Assembly (NCBI RefSeq): GCF_037392515.1 | Contig: NC_090283.1 | Span: forward strand, 25,498,249-25,562,248 | Direction: 5' to 3' | Length of the DNA: 64,000 nt | DNA from: Haliotis asinina | Taxonomy: Eukaryota; Mollusca; Gastropoda; Lepetellida; Haliotidae | Shown: positions 11,148-23,368 of the stretch, in pieces | How the letters are laid out: every line of letters begins with the position of its first letter | How positions within the stretch are numbered: the stretch's first letter is position 1 | Position numbers and translations under genes: made by a program | The notes under the pieces: model-generated | What the model saw: only the letters and a program-made list of their open reading frames with translations | Told to the model about the DNA's origin: nothing | Databases searched by the model: none

Positions 11148-12472
11148 CTTTTTGGTGGGTTAATAGGGGATCTACCCCTCACCTTTTTCGAGGGCGACAA
11201 GCTATGTGCCCTGGGATGGAAGTTTTCTGACACTTCCATGGCCTCAAGCGATCCGTATTTATTGAATAATTTTACAGGATTTTCTGAACCCTTCTGAGGT
11301 CTGCCACCCTTTTTTGAAGATTCTGTTCTTGAGTCAGTTTTACTTTGAACAATATTCTTCGAGCTTGTTTTTGATCGTGATTTGTGAGTTTCTTGAGATA
11401 AAGATTGTTCTCCGGATACAGATGAAGTCTGACTACAGGACTGTGACCCGGCTTTAAATACCACCTGAGTGTTGACAGAAGATGTCAAGGTTTGCGTAGA
11501 CTGTTCGGGTGCAACGAACTGAGCATTATTTGTTTTAACCCACGTCAAATCTGTCTGCCAATGTATCGACGAGGTAGTTACTTTTGAGGTATATTCAGGA
11601 GTTCTGACAACGGATGCAAATGATTCAGTATGTGCTGCAGATTCCACAAGTTTTTTGGCGTCAGAAAAGCTGACGTTCTGGGTGAATTTAATTTTATTGA
11701 TTTCCATTTGTTTTTTCCAGACTGGACACTCTTTGGCGAAAGACGAATGATTTCCCGAACAATTTGTACACTTTTTATGGTCACTGTTACAGTCTTCTGT
11801 AACATGAGTATTCTAACTACAGTGGGCGCATGTTATGGGCTTGGTACAAGTGTTAACACCGTGTCCATACCTTTGACATCTAAAACATCTCAAATGATTT
11901 GGGATGTACACGTCAACTGAAATACTACAGTAACCTGCTTTAACGGACTTTGGAGGATTTGGCGATGAGAAGGAGAACAGATAAGTATTTGTTTGGACCG
12001 TTTCATTGTTTCTGCGGATCGTGAATCTTTTAACACAAATCACTCCCTGACCTTTCATCTCAGAAGCAATATCCAACTCAGACATATCAGCAAATAATCC
12101 ATCTCTGTCTCTGATTATGCCTTTACTGGTATTCAGAGTCCTGTGGGCAGTGATAGAGACGGGAATTCCAACAAATACTTCTGTTGACATGAGGTTCTTT
12201 GCTTGCTGTTTTCTGTTGCATTCAACCAACAGAGAGCCTGAATGCAAGCGTCTAACGTTTTTAACCTCACCTGCAATGTCATGTATACCCTTGGAAATGG
12301 CAAAAGGGTTAAGTTTCAGTGGCGTCTTGTCTACAGTTTCTATAACTAAAAATCGTGGCCAATAGTCGATTGAGTTGGAAGGTCGTTGGTCGTCATCATC
12401 GTTGTCAAGTTGACGTTTATTGCGTTTTTGGGGGGTTTGGTATTCCATAGGTATGTCTATATGTTTCATCAT
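11144..12472 (-). pseudogene. LINE copy C ORF1 (gag-like), one in-frame stop
   Basis: ORF1 reads in one frame from tandem ATGs at 12472/12469 to the NPPKR terminus. A single TAG (11813-11815) interrupts it inside the second zinc knuckle, just after 'CAHCS'. It contains the RRM-like core, a first knuckle CFRCQRYGHGVNTC, and a third knuckle CTNCSGNHSSFAKEC beyond the stop. This is the least damaged NPPKR-type ORF1 in the window. Confidence 0.87.
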
Positions 12473-12976
12473 CCGAGCTCCCCACCCACCACGGAGTATC
12501 ACAAAGGACAATGCTAAACACAAGCGGGTCTCCAACTTGCAGCACCAAGGATAGTCAGATGATATACTCCAGCAGAAAAACCAAAAGATTAATTCTTCCA
12601 CCAGATTGGCCCATGAGCCACCGCTTTCTGGGCATAAGACTCTAGGCAGAATTCATGTAAACAAAATTCAAGTCAAATAATATTCTGAGCAAAGGGTGCC
12701 AAGACTAAAGTTTAAACAATTCCAAAACAAATTTGTGCAATTACATATTATCTATGCACAGGGCTTGGCATGACCAGCCGATTGGTTGAACCGGGCCCAT
12801 TCAACCACCCGTCTAGGTGAAGTCAGGGCCAAAGTGGTGTATTGGGCATTAGGAACACTGGTCCTGCTCCCATGCCCTCAACCACCAGGATCCCCTCCTC
12901 CACCGACACAGGGCCGCAACCCACGGCAAACGGGTTGGTGGACCAAATATCCCCCCGGGTCCACTACTGGGGTGTT

Positions 12977-13034
12977 GGCGAGCTCTTGGCGTTACCCAGC
13001 ACCCACCACGAGGAGGTGGCTCGCCACGGGTGCC
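12977..13034 (-). ncRNA. HDV-like self-cleaving ribozyme, copy C
   Basis: On the minus strand, all helices are intact: P1 GGCACCC/GGGTGCT, P2 GGCGAG/CTCGCC, P3 CCAC/GTGG with loop CTCCTC, joining strands GGGTAAC and GCCAAGAG. The first ribozyme base directly abuts the target duplication of copy C, as expected if self-cleavage sets the 5' end of the RNA. Confidence 0.8.
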
Positions 13035-13376
13035 CTGATGCAAAAGAAGTGGGACACCCAAGTAGGTATAAATAAACTACATGAAATAAAACCCTACATT
13101 GGTTATACATACTTGGGTTGTCAGTCCAGATTTGAAGAAGTCATTTTGCGACGATGTCGTATTGGCCATACAAGATACACTCATGCATACCTTTTAAAAG
13201 GTGAGGATCCTCCGTTTTGTATCCCTTGTGATGAGAGAGTCACGGTCAAGCATATTCTGCTTGACTGTGTTGAATTCTCCATCACAAGGGATAAATTTTT
13301 CAATGTCAAAACTATCAAGGACCTTTTTAGCACTGTTAGTTCTCATTTAATCATTGTTTTTTTTAAAAGAAATTGA
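13035..13376 (+). pseudogene. LINE copy B ORF2, C-terminal part after copy C
   Basis: Continues the ORF2 of B with 'LMQKKWDTQVGINKLHEIKP', 'CQSRFEEVILRRCRIGHTRYTHAY' and the Cys/His motif 'FCIPCDERVTVKHILLDC', which resembles a CCHC finger and is conserved in all copies. It ends at TGA 13374-13376. The 12 bases at the start are the second copy of the target duplication. Confidence 0.88.
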
Positions 13377-13948
13377 TTTTTTTGTGGAATTTTGAAAATT
13401 ATGTTGTGTAAATAGATGCATTTTAATGATTGGTAGTTTGAATCAGTAACTTGAATCGTTGGTGGCTGTACCCTCAAAGGGGGTTGAAGTATTGTAAAAT
13501 TATTGTCCTCCTGAGAGGGTACGTAACTCCACAAACATTCACAGTAAATTTGAGTCTACCAGGATTTTAATCGTAGCATTCATGTTCTTTTGATTTCGGC
13601 TAACTTTTCATACAATCGCCGGCACCTGAAGGGATGGTGTGGATCCAACTAGGGACCATGCAGGTAGCAAAGGTGCTGTGGGTCCTTATGGTTCCTGGTG
13701 TGGTGGTCTACCTTCTGTTGTTGGCGATCTATAGTCTGTTTTTATGTTGTATTGTCTAAATAGTGCTATTAGTTTTAACTTTCCATGCTGGTTTTGATTG
13801 AAATTGTGATATTCTAGTTGTTTTGCTGCCCTTCGTTGACGGGTTTTTATGATTTATATATGCTCTTTTTCATTGTTGAATGTTCTCGTCACGATATGGC
13901 TGAGATATTGCCGATGTGACGTTAAGTATTAACTCACTCACTCACTCA
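13377..13948 (+). other. 3'UTR and (ACTC)n tail of LINE copy B
   Basis: Non-coding. The conserved long stem spans 13468-13522 (GTACCCTC with GAGAGGGTAC, plus inner AGGGGG with CCTCCT). The terminal block 'atatggctgagatattgcc' and 'gatgtgacgtta' precede 'actcactcactcac'. Confidence 0.8.
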
Positions 13949-15120
13949 TTTATAATGTATAATTAGTATATGACTGATTTTGGATGGATTCTTACAGACG
14001 TAAAACGTTCTCTTTTATGTTTTAAGAGATAGGTTTCATCAAAAAGAACAATGACGGAGGAATACAGATTAATCCTAGTATTCATGCATATACGTATTTT
14101 GGGTTCCCATGTCACACGGTATTATATGGATGGAATAGTGACTTTAATAGATATATCCCTTTCAAATTTAACACAAATATATTTTAAAAACTAAATTGAT
14201 TGTTTATTTCTTTGTAAATGTTTGTAACGTTTTCAGACAAGATATTCTTATACGATGTTGTATTAGCATCGACTTTATTTAAGACTTTAGTTGTAATACC
14301 TGCTAGTCATTTTGTTAGGTTTTTCAAAATACTAATTGCATTTTTCCCATGAATTTAGGGCAGAGGCAGGCTCTACAGAATGCTGAGTCTGTAAATCCAC
14401 AACAGACGTAAGAATATACTTTAATATGATTTAAATACAGTAACTGCAAGAGTTTCAATGCATTAAACCATTCATCAAGTAACACTTCAGGTGTTTCTAC
14501 AATAACCTAGACATGAATTTATCTTCACTGTGCTGACAATAAATTTAGAATTGTATTTTTTTCAGGTAGGAAACAGGACAGAATAAGGACGATAAGGCAG
14601 CTCTCCCTGTTATCCCGCACGCTGAGTTTCAAGGTATTGCGGTTCTGCTTAATGCTCTGTCCTATATGCATCAGTGTACAATAAAAAAATGAGCACAACC
14701 CACTGTCATATAAATAACAATGCTCATTTCTTGAGCTCCAAACGTGACTTTTGTTGCACAGTAAAATTATGCAACAAAATGTGATGTTCATGGGCGATTT
14801 TGTTCAACCGTTTGAATCGGGTGCATGTGTTTGGTGACGACTTCTTGTTATAATTCTGTAATCACTCTATAATATAGATATAATATTTATTGAAACATAA
14901 AGTTTCTGTCAGGGTATTGTATTTTGTTTGTTGCAGTGGCTATGTTTTCAGACAAAAAAGGAAACCGTCTCAAGAAAGAAAAACAACCAAAACAACACAC
15001 AATCATGTTCCAGAAAAACTACACTAAGTAAAACATGAAAACCAATTTAACTAGATTTCGGGAATCAAGAATTAGATGAAACTGTTTTAAGAGGATGCAC
15101 TACGTAACTTGGCTTACCCT

Positions 15121-15270
15121 CAATTAACAAGGAAGAAGGCATGTTAATTGATGAATCTTAACTGAGATGATATCAATTAACAAGGCATTAGGCCTTGTTA
15201 ATTTATGAACCCTTACTGACATGACTTGCTCATCAGTGAACAACGGATTAGGCCTTGTTACGTGTTGAGG
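15121..15270. repeat. Three diverged ~50-bp direct repeats, each with a palindrome
   Basis: Each unit carries an AACAAGG-type arm and an inverted GCCTTGTT arm around a short AT loop, followed by 'atgaa/ttgag' and 'cttaactga'-like sequence. The best palindrome is 'aacaaggcattaggccttgtt' minus its last base, at 15179-15198. Function unknown; it may be a small host satellite or a MITE remnant. Confidence 0.5.
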
Positions 15271-18200
15271 CTTTGTTCAAGGCTGGGAGATACAGTAACA
15301 ATCACCCCACAGTATTAATCCGTGTGATCTTTCAAAGGAGAAAAAAGGTTGTACCATACAACACCTGTGTTCTAATGCACTAAATACACAAGTATCAATA
15401 ATACTTGCTATGAGATTATGAGAATAACCATTGATTCTATTTTCACATTGGTTTACCATTCACTTAATGCAAGTATAATCATATTAACTGTTTTCTTCAG
15501 AAATCGAGTCGAAGGGATGCACCAGGCAGACCTCCCCAGCCATAAGAAAGCAAAATATGAACAAGTATTAAAGAATGCACAGCTACAATGCTACCGCATT
15601 GTTTTTGATTGTATATTTGATAATAATGTGTAACATATTTTCCGTAAATTTGTAAATGGAATGTTTTGGTAGGATATTTAATCTTCCTCTTTCTTGTTGT
15701 AATCTGTAAATAAAGATCTAGTGTAAGCCTGACACTGTCTATTTGCTTTGGGGTAATTTAATTCGCATGAAAGACGGTAGTATTATAAAAATGAAACAAG
15801 TTCAGCATTATAGAATACCATTTCCATGAACAGTGCAGTATTGACCATGGAGCACTATCAAGCGAACATCAAATTTATTTCAATGTTAGGATATGCTAAA
15901 TTCCTTGTTCACGCGTCATAAACCAAATTCAGCACATTACAACTTTCACCACCTAAACAACCCATTCCTCGGCGCGATGATGACACTGCCAGATGTCAAA
16001 CCAGCCTACAACTCATCAGAAACAATTTCAAAATGTTTTTTTATCCAATTTTCTATCCAATAAAGATGCAGCAGAGTAGCGAGGGAAATGGAAGCAGTGT
16101 GACTCGCCACACCTCAAATATAGTTCCTATGCCATGTGAATAAAACGACAATGCACAAAGTCGAACGTAGGCCATTCTGTGTTTTTACAGGGACAAGGTG
16201 CATAAGAACTTACTAGTATTTGGCGTTACCACTATTGATCACGAGATAACCCCCCACCCAAACATATGAAATATCAACATGTCAAATATTCCACCACTAT
16301 AAGTACTAGTAACATATATTTCATTATATCAGTTCTGCTGTTTGTAAGAAAATAAATAAACTTACAAGCGTACAGAAGTGCAATATGTTGTACCAGGGAG
16401 CCTATATAGAGTATTGCAAGAGTATCCCTGACTGTACTTGTACTTTCGTCCCTCGTAACGAAGCCCACGGTAGACCAAACCCTGTCATAGCTGGTGGATG
16501 TGCACTCAAGTGTAACGACGGCTTCCGATTGTCTGCTTCATTTGCTGATACGCCGAGGGCTCATAGTGTGGGGCCCGTAGTGTGTTTAGAAAGATGATGT
16601 GTTTGATGGGCATTTTAGAAGTATGGCGAGTCACAAGAAAGTAAGATTCTTTATGGATAACAACTTTTTGTATTGTATATGATGCGTCGTTTCAGCATGG
16701 ATTCATATACCGTTGTCAAACAAAATCATAAACACTATGTTGTTATCCATAAAGAATGTATGTAGAGATGTTGGGTTTTGAAAACCCATGTCTGAATTTG
16801 CGTTCAATTCAATCAAAAATCATCTCAGTAGAGGTTGTGAACTACTGGAAACTGTCATTCGTCCAAGTACAAAGCAGGACTTGAAACTGACAAGCGTTTG
16901 CACCAGTTTCCGTGAGATCCAGTCATCTGAGAATAAAGGATGTAGTTTGTTTGCAACCCATAGACATAAAACATAGCATATGTACAAGTATCACACCTGC
17001 TTAATTACATAATGTGGCTGAGACAGGACTCGGGTGCATGAGTCATGAATCAATTTATTTTGTTTATGGCGTATAGCCTGATAGGTGTTAAGTTTAAATT
17101 ACATGTGTTCAATGATTGAAGCTGTGTATTGCATATTGTCTTTAGCAGACAGGCAGCCACACATATAGGTCTCAATAAAACAGACATTAAGCTTTGTCTG
17201 TGATAGAGGTTGCTTCTTACAATCAACAAGTCTTTTTTATGTAACGAGTAGATTATTTACTTGTTTTAGACTACTGCTCACGACCTCATACTCTGGGCAT
17301 GCATATTGTTTCAAGCTCCGCAAACCTATTCACTGCGCATGCGTTATGGGGGCAGCGCAGCACAACAGTTGAAACAACTTCTTCCCCCCACCGCTGGGGG
17401 AAATTTAGTGAATCGCTTGAACTCCGAATTCGCGGGTTTTTTTCCATCACATTTTTTTTTCTTTATAGGTTGAATTGGCATTTTTATGATTTGTTTCGGT
17501 AACTGCATACCGAAAGGTATCAGAATCTGCAAAGTTGTGTTTTCCTTTTTTATGTGACCTTTTAGAAAGTTTCGTTCCATGAGATAACCTGTCAAAATAA
17601 TACAACATATCAATAATGCCCTATGTTCCATGGTGGGCAGTTCTCTCTGGAGGTCTTGATGTTTCTTCTTCTTTGGGAACAGTGTCTGGCCAGCACTATG
17701 TTGCACCATGTTCAGTTTATTAATTTGCGTCTCCAGGTCAACATGAAATTTATCATCTCGGAAACGTTGGGATGGGCTTTTTCAACAAGTTACTTTAACC
17801 TCTCATGCCAACCTCCAACCTGTTATTTGTCCAGGGCACATTTCTGTCACGGGGTTCCATTCCTGAAGGTTATTGTTTAGTTATGTTAAATATAGCAGTA
17901 TGTGTTAACTGCAACTAGCCCGTGTACAACAGGTGTAGTCCCACGAAGTCTAAAATTATTCAGTCAGGTACAGTTCACTCGGCTTATGGGACTTCATGCC
18001 TCAATGATTTTATGGGATTATGGTGGACTGTTGCTTGGCTGACCACAGAAAGGAAGAATCAACAGAAACAACAAAAATCAAATATGATTGTGAAATATTT
18101 CAGAAGGTGACCTATCCCATCTGTATCACTGGTACTACTGATAAAGGTTGGATAGACCACATGATTCATAGCAATATATACTGTCATGTGTTATGTTATC

Positions 18201-18591
18201 ACAACACAATCTCTATCATTTAGCATATTATCACAAGTGACAAGGTGATATTGTTTATGGTTGTTGTTATTCACTGTTCCCAAACACAAAATAAGTGGGA
18301 TAATGAGTCGGACTTCTTTTCTAAACAGATTGCGCATAGTGAAAGAAACACCCATGCATCTTCACTCCACCGACCACTGTAGTAAGAGCATCAGCATAAT
18401 ACCCCTAACAGAGTGACCCCTGTCCACTGAACAGTAGTGTGTCCCACTCTTATTTCACGCCCCAATTACCTCATTAATTATGTCGTGGGGTCAAACTGTA
18501 AGTAGCCTTTGGGATTTATTAGGTGTGAATTTGAGGCCTTGCGGACCGTTTTACCATCACCCACCAGTTATCTCCCCTTGTGGATCTTTAC

Positions 18592-18681
18592 AAATTGTAA
18601 ATGTCTTGTAAACATCATCTTTCCAAAATTGTAAATGTCTTGTAAACATCATCTTTACAAGACATTTACAAGCTTGTAAAA
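18592..18681. repeat. 33-bp tandem duplication followed by an inverted copy
   Basis: Two 33-bp units around 'gtaaatgtcttgtaaa' (18592-18624 and 18625-18657) are followed at 18654-18669 by the exact reverse complement of that 16-mer, giving a perfect 16-bp stem with a 7-nt loop. No coding frame is associated. Confidence 0.7.
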
Positions 18682-21600
18682 GTGAACTTTTTTTCTAGTG
18701 TAATATGCGAAAAGGTGACACGTCGTTTGTGAATTTTTCACGCTGGTGTATACATAATCTCACTGGTCACCCAGGACAGCACAGCTGGCAACTAACTGTA
18801 TGATGTCCGCAATGAGTTAGCCAAAAATGAGTAACAATCAATCAATCAATCAAGGCAATGGCGGTTAATTCTTTTTAGGAAGGATGTTGTTTTTGCACTC
18901 CTACTTTACAACAGGGTGTATTCAGTATAGCTTACGTAAATCTACACTCATAAACACTGCCTTTGTGACAAATCCGTTGTGGAAGTAATTAATCAATCAG
19001 TGTGTTATCGGTTAATCCTTTGATTGATGTTTGTTTTTGTAACTCAGCTGATAACCCCTCCTGCACCACTTACATGCACATATTAGAGACCTTAATTTAT
19101 AATGTTGAGTATTTACTCCATAATACATTCATTAACTGACCATCAAGTGAATGATGACAAATAACACGTGTAGGTGTATACCATCAAACACGAGTTACAG
19201 CAAGGTAGATGTAATCTCTGTGTCGCATGCAGCCTGAAAACACTTATGGGCCAAAACTATTTTGAGGATACCTACGGAACTTCGTTGTTACATAAGAAAT
19301 GCAAATAGGTATTTGCTGTGTGCTGGGTAAATGTGTATAATCAGTTTTTTACGTAAGAAAATTTTCAGATTTCTCTACCATTGGCAAAGTCGATGTTATT
19401 AGCTTATGAATTCAGATAAATCAACTGTGTGTTGGTATTATCATAGATAATAAACCAGGGTCGAAGCTACCAAAATTAAAGTATGATCTTTGTTATGACA
19501 GCTGGGCCAACCCTCAAAAGTATCTAAATATAAAACTTTGCAATCTTTCGGACTTACATTAAACAAATGGCTTGCTACGTGTATGTAGATACCATACTTT
19601 CACATGACATGATTAAATATAGAGGTAAAAAACACAGAAATAGGATCAAATTGGATCTGTTACTATACCATCCAGGTACCAGAAAAAACTTCGCTGCTGG
19701 TATAGTTTGTCACAATAAGATAAGGAATACCATGGATATTTTTAAATAACGGCATGTGAGATCCGGCCTCCTCACTTTTTAGGGTGAAAACATTCTGCTA
19801 ATGTGGACAGAAGCCTAGTCCCTTTGTCCGTCACGGTCGAGGGAGCGGGTGCTGACCAATGTGCAGTTTGGTTTCGTAATTAGACCGTTGATGAGAAACG
19901 TTATTCGCTCCGCATACGTGCCTGGTTCCGAATCGATTACACATGTGGTCCTGTAGATTTCAAGTGTCAAACAATTAAAGCAACTCTAGTGATTCAGCAA
20001 AAGCCGAAGTATAATCACCAGGATATCTATTTTCCCGAACTTTTCTTCCCGAATTTATTGACCTATTGCCTGTAAGCTGCTCGTGCTGTGTACCAGCCTG
20101 AGAAGATCCGATCACTTGCCTTTCGGTAGATCTAAGAATTCATATGTACGTCTTGTATTATGAGATTTGTTAATTTATGTGATATATGTAATGACATTAA
20201 ATTCCAATGTCCAGATTCATGCACCATTCAGTATCTTGGTAAATTCTGATTACATGCCCTGAGATGAATAACTTAAAACGAATGACCGATAACAACACCA
20301 TACTACTGAAATATTGTTAAGGCAATTGCCCAGCAAATAAGTACCTTGGAATATGGTTTTCTAAAATATGCACCTACGGTTTACCGCATCGTGTCCTAGG
20401 GAATGACGGTGCACACCCAAAATGAGTCAGTTGTCACAGGCAATCTATTTCATCCCCACAAACGGTCTGAGGAATAGAATAAGGACATCAAACAAGACCA
20501 GTTTCTAGACAAACATCATCATTCGCTAAAGGAATTCCGCATTAGCGAAGCCAAAAATATCTCTACGAACATCAATACCACCGCGCACAGCAGCAAGTTC
20601 AGTATCCATTAGGGATAACTGTGGACATATGAGCACACTTGTTTGGACTATTGACTTAACAGTCTCACCTGTAATCTTAGCAACTTTTCCTCGCAACGCC
20701 ATCTCAGCAGCAGGTAACTTATGAACAGGTCTTGAGAAACAAAGCCCTGTATGTTATGTAATATCTTTCACGGGAAGAGTGTAATTGCATTCAACGTATG
20801 GGTAGATGCATACTAATCTCCTACGTCACATGTGTTTTGTGACAATATGACCTGTATCGTAACGACTTGACCTGAGATTCTAAAGCTTTGACTGGATAAC
20901 CGGTGACGTCTCAGTTAGGTAATTTTATAAAGGAACAACTTTTTCATTCATGTTCACTCATACTACAATTTATCTGTATTGTGGGAATATAAACATCGCG
21001 AACGTTATTGTGTTGATGTTGTGAGTCGAAATAAGACATTACATGCGCGGAAAAACATAAACGCAATGTTTCCACCAGCTATGTTAGCCTAATGAAGTAT
21101 CTGCAAACCAAGAAACGGGGTGCTAAAGAGTAGTTTACTGTAGGAGGCTGTAAGAGACCATAACCACTGACATGCATCGTGATGACGAGAAAATGGGTAG
21201 CGACGCAACCTCTTTATGAAATCGATTTCGGTTTGAAACCATCAAAATAACACAAATACGGTTTTCGTCAATTCAGTGCATATACGACGTGTGTAATAAA
21301 TAGAATACACGTGGTCTCATTACATACACATTATATGAGACTTCTGACCTTCCTATCGTATCTGACCTCAGCTTTCGTATAATTCGCATGAAATGAGACC
21401 CCGTGTAGCATTCTCTAGTTAAGTCTAGTTAACTTAAGTAAGGGTGCAATACTGCTGACTGTGTTATGAGTATAAACAGTCTCACCTGTAATGATCTTAA
21501 AGTGTTCACAATGGAGGATGAAGTCTTTATGTTATATTTATGGAGAAAACGAGTCCTAGTGCTCACATAATTGAAGGTCGTGTTTACTGTTGTTGCTCAG

Positions 21601-21800
21601 AAACACCGAATTAATTTTGAAAGACGACTTTTATGAGTACGCAGTCACAGAGCAAACTATTAGTTCTTTGACTGGCATTCCAGAGGTTTACGAGATCAAG
21701 AATGAGAACTATCTTTATGGTTATACAACTTCTTTATTTTGTATAGGCGACGTTTCAGTATATTTCCTAATCTCATTGTCAAGCAAGTGATACATGAAAA

Positions 21801-21858
21801 GGCACCCGTGGCGAGCCACCTCCTCGTGGTGGGTGCTGGGTAGCGCCAAGAGCTCGCC
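21801..21858 (+). ncRNA. HDV-like self-cleaving ribozyme, copy D
   Basis: All helices are intact: P1 GGCACCC/GGGTGCT, P2 GGCGAG/CTCGCC, P3 CCAC/GTGG with loop CTCCTC, and joining strand GCCAAGAG. The other joining strand is GGGTAGC, one base different from other copies. G1 is immediately after the target duplication. Confidence 0.8.
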
Positions 21859-22436
21859 GACACCCCCGTTGTGGACCCGGGGTATATTTGGTCCACCAAC
21901 CCGTTTGCCGTGGGTTGCGGCCCTGTGTCGGTGGAGGAGGGGATCCTGGTGGTTGAGGGCAACAGGGGCCTGCAACCGTGTTCCTGTTGCCTAACACACC
22001 ACTTTGGCCCTGACTTCACCTAGACGGGTGGTAGAACTGGCCCGGTTCTATCAATCGGCTGGTCACGCCATGCCCTGGGCATAGAATTTATTTTTGCACA
22101 TTGAACTTGTTGGGTATTGGTACTTTTGATTTGAAATGTAAAGATTATGTATATGTGAAATTGCCTAGAGTCCTATGCCAGAAGGCGGTGGCTCATGGGC
22201 CAATCCGGTGATGTCGACCTCTAAATTCTGTATGTCTCCAAGTTTTTGTTAAAGCCGAACCAGCATAACATTATATTTGGTAGACGAATATGGCTATTTA
22301 TGTCGTCTTTATCGGAGTATAACACCGCTGTATCCCTAGCGTTTGCATGCCGGATATCCACTGCAATAAAGCATTGTCCTTGTTGACACTCGGTGGCGGG
22401 TGGGGAGCAGTGGTGTTGAACTTTACTATATCCATC

Positions 22437-23208
22437 ATGTCTCTTACGAATTCTGGTTCAAGTAGAAATGACAAAAAGAGACGTCTAGAGGCTGATCATC
22501 TTTCAAGTCATGAAGGTGTTCCAGTTTCACAGCAGCAAGAACCATGGTCTAAGTTTATAGTCATTGCATCTGCAAATGGAGAACCACTTAAACTCAATCC
22601 GTTTGTGATATCAAAAACAATTCAGGCTATATGTGGCGAAGTAAAGAACGTTTCACATCTCCGTGGTGGTTTGCTTCTTGTGGAGTGTTTGCGTCGGCAG
22701 CAGTCAATTAATTTGCTACAACAGCACAAGTTTGCAAATATTAATGTTGTCGTCTCGCCGCACAAAACGCTGAATTCTAGCAGAGGTATTGTTAGAGACA
22801 GAGCTCGGTGCTTAGCGGACATGTCTGAAGAGGAAATAGTTTCTGAACTGAAAAGTCAAAATGTTACTTCAGTCAAACGCTTTTCTGTAAAGAAACAGAA
22901 TGGTACCACAGAACCAAGCAACACCTATCTGTTTACATTTGCACTAAGTACTGTGCCTAAATCCATAAAAGCTGTTTATTTCAATATCGGAGTGGAGGTA
23001 TATATCCCAAATCCACTCCGATGTTATAACTGTCAAAAGTTTGGACACGGTTCTACATCCTGTCGTAATGCTCAACGTTGTCAACGGTGCTGTGAAGATC
23101 ACCATGATCCTGCCTGCGATAAAGATCCTAAATGTGAAAATTGCAGTGGTAACCATGTATCGTCGTCAAAATCTTGCCCTGAGTGGCAGATACAAACAAA
23201 AATCCTCA
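22437..23208 (+). pseudogene. LINE copy D ORF1, N-terminal part, split by the Polinton
   Basis: 257 uninterrupted codons: a short basic N-terminus, the RRM-like core ('WSKFIVIAS...LNPFVISKTIQAICGEVKNV'), then three Cys/His knuckles: CYNCQKFGHGSTSC, CQRCCEDHHDPAC and CENCSGNHVSSSKSC. The frame runs straight into the Polinton terminus at 23209 and resumes in the same frame at 37763, so this ORF1 was open when the Polinton landed. I chose ATG 22437 by comparison with the other copies; an in-frame ATG at 22347 lies in the leader. Confidence 0.88.
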
Positions 23209-23368
23209 AGTAGTATAGGGAATGGGGGTTCTGGACCACTTTCAAGAAATGTCTCTACAACGCCTTATTTACTAAATAAGACGTTGGTGGGCCCCTTAGC
23301 TCTTGCTACTATTACCCCTACTACAAAAAAGTTGGCGGTAATTACTGTGCCGTACGGTACGATCAATA
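23209..23368 (+). repeat. Polinton left terminal inverted repeat (160 bp)
   Basis: Near-perfect inverse of 37575-37757, with one substitution and a 23-bp gap. It includes a palindrome CTTATTT-ACT-AAATAAG. The missing 23 bp lie between two ACTGTGCC repeats that are both present in the right repeat, so the left repeat has lost one unit by slippage or recombination. Confidence 0.95.

Larger units (their letters stand above)
6902..13034 (-). mobile_element. LINE copy C, full length, antisense inside copy B
   Basis: Complete 6.1-kb element on the minus strand, from ribozyme G1 at 13034 to the (GTGA)n complement of its tail at 6902. The 12-bp target duplication lies in the RNase H/C-terminal region of the ORF2 of B. 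It belongs to the subfamily whose ORF1 ends in NPPKR and whose ORF2 begins at an ATA codon. Confidence 0.92.
1674..13948 (+). mobile_element. LINE copy B, full length, interrupted by copy C
   Basis: It starts at the ribozyme G1 (1674) and ends in the (ACTC)n tail at about 13948. Copy C (6902-13034) is inserted antisense in ORF2, with target duplication CTGATGCAGAAG (6890-6901) and CTGATGCAAAAG (13035-13046); these differ by one base, so some time has passed. Without C the element is about 6.1 kb. Its 5'UTR belongs to a second type, also seen in copy E, containing 'cttgtcgtaagaggcgac'. No clear target duplication surrounds B itself, because its left flank is copy A. Confidence 0.9.
13949..21787. 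other. Host intergenic or intronic DNA, no recognisable gene
   Basis: 7.8 kb of AT-rich unique-looking sequence. Open frames are short and have no family I recognise. One Cys-rich stretch at 16385-16597 (+), with 'CALKCNDGF' and a distal 'VVCLE', is faintly like an extracellular Cys-rich exon but lacks supporting splice context. Local repeats near 15121 and 18592 are listed separately. A short (AATC)n run occurs near 18838. Confidence 0.5.

Noticed and set aside
12786..13376. A single long open frame spanning the LINE 5'UTR antisense and the ORF2 end
   Set aside because: It is a chance fusion across the copy C/copy B junction; the first part is non-coding 5'UTR read backwards.
15121..15270. 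CRISPR-like spaced repeats
   Set aside because: Only three diverged units, no conserved repeat length or unique spacers, and a eukaryotic context.
16385..16597. Cys-rich open frame that might be an extracellular-domain exon
   Set aside because: Cysteine spacing fits no module well and there is no convincing splice acceptor or partner exon.
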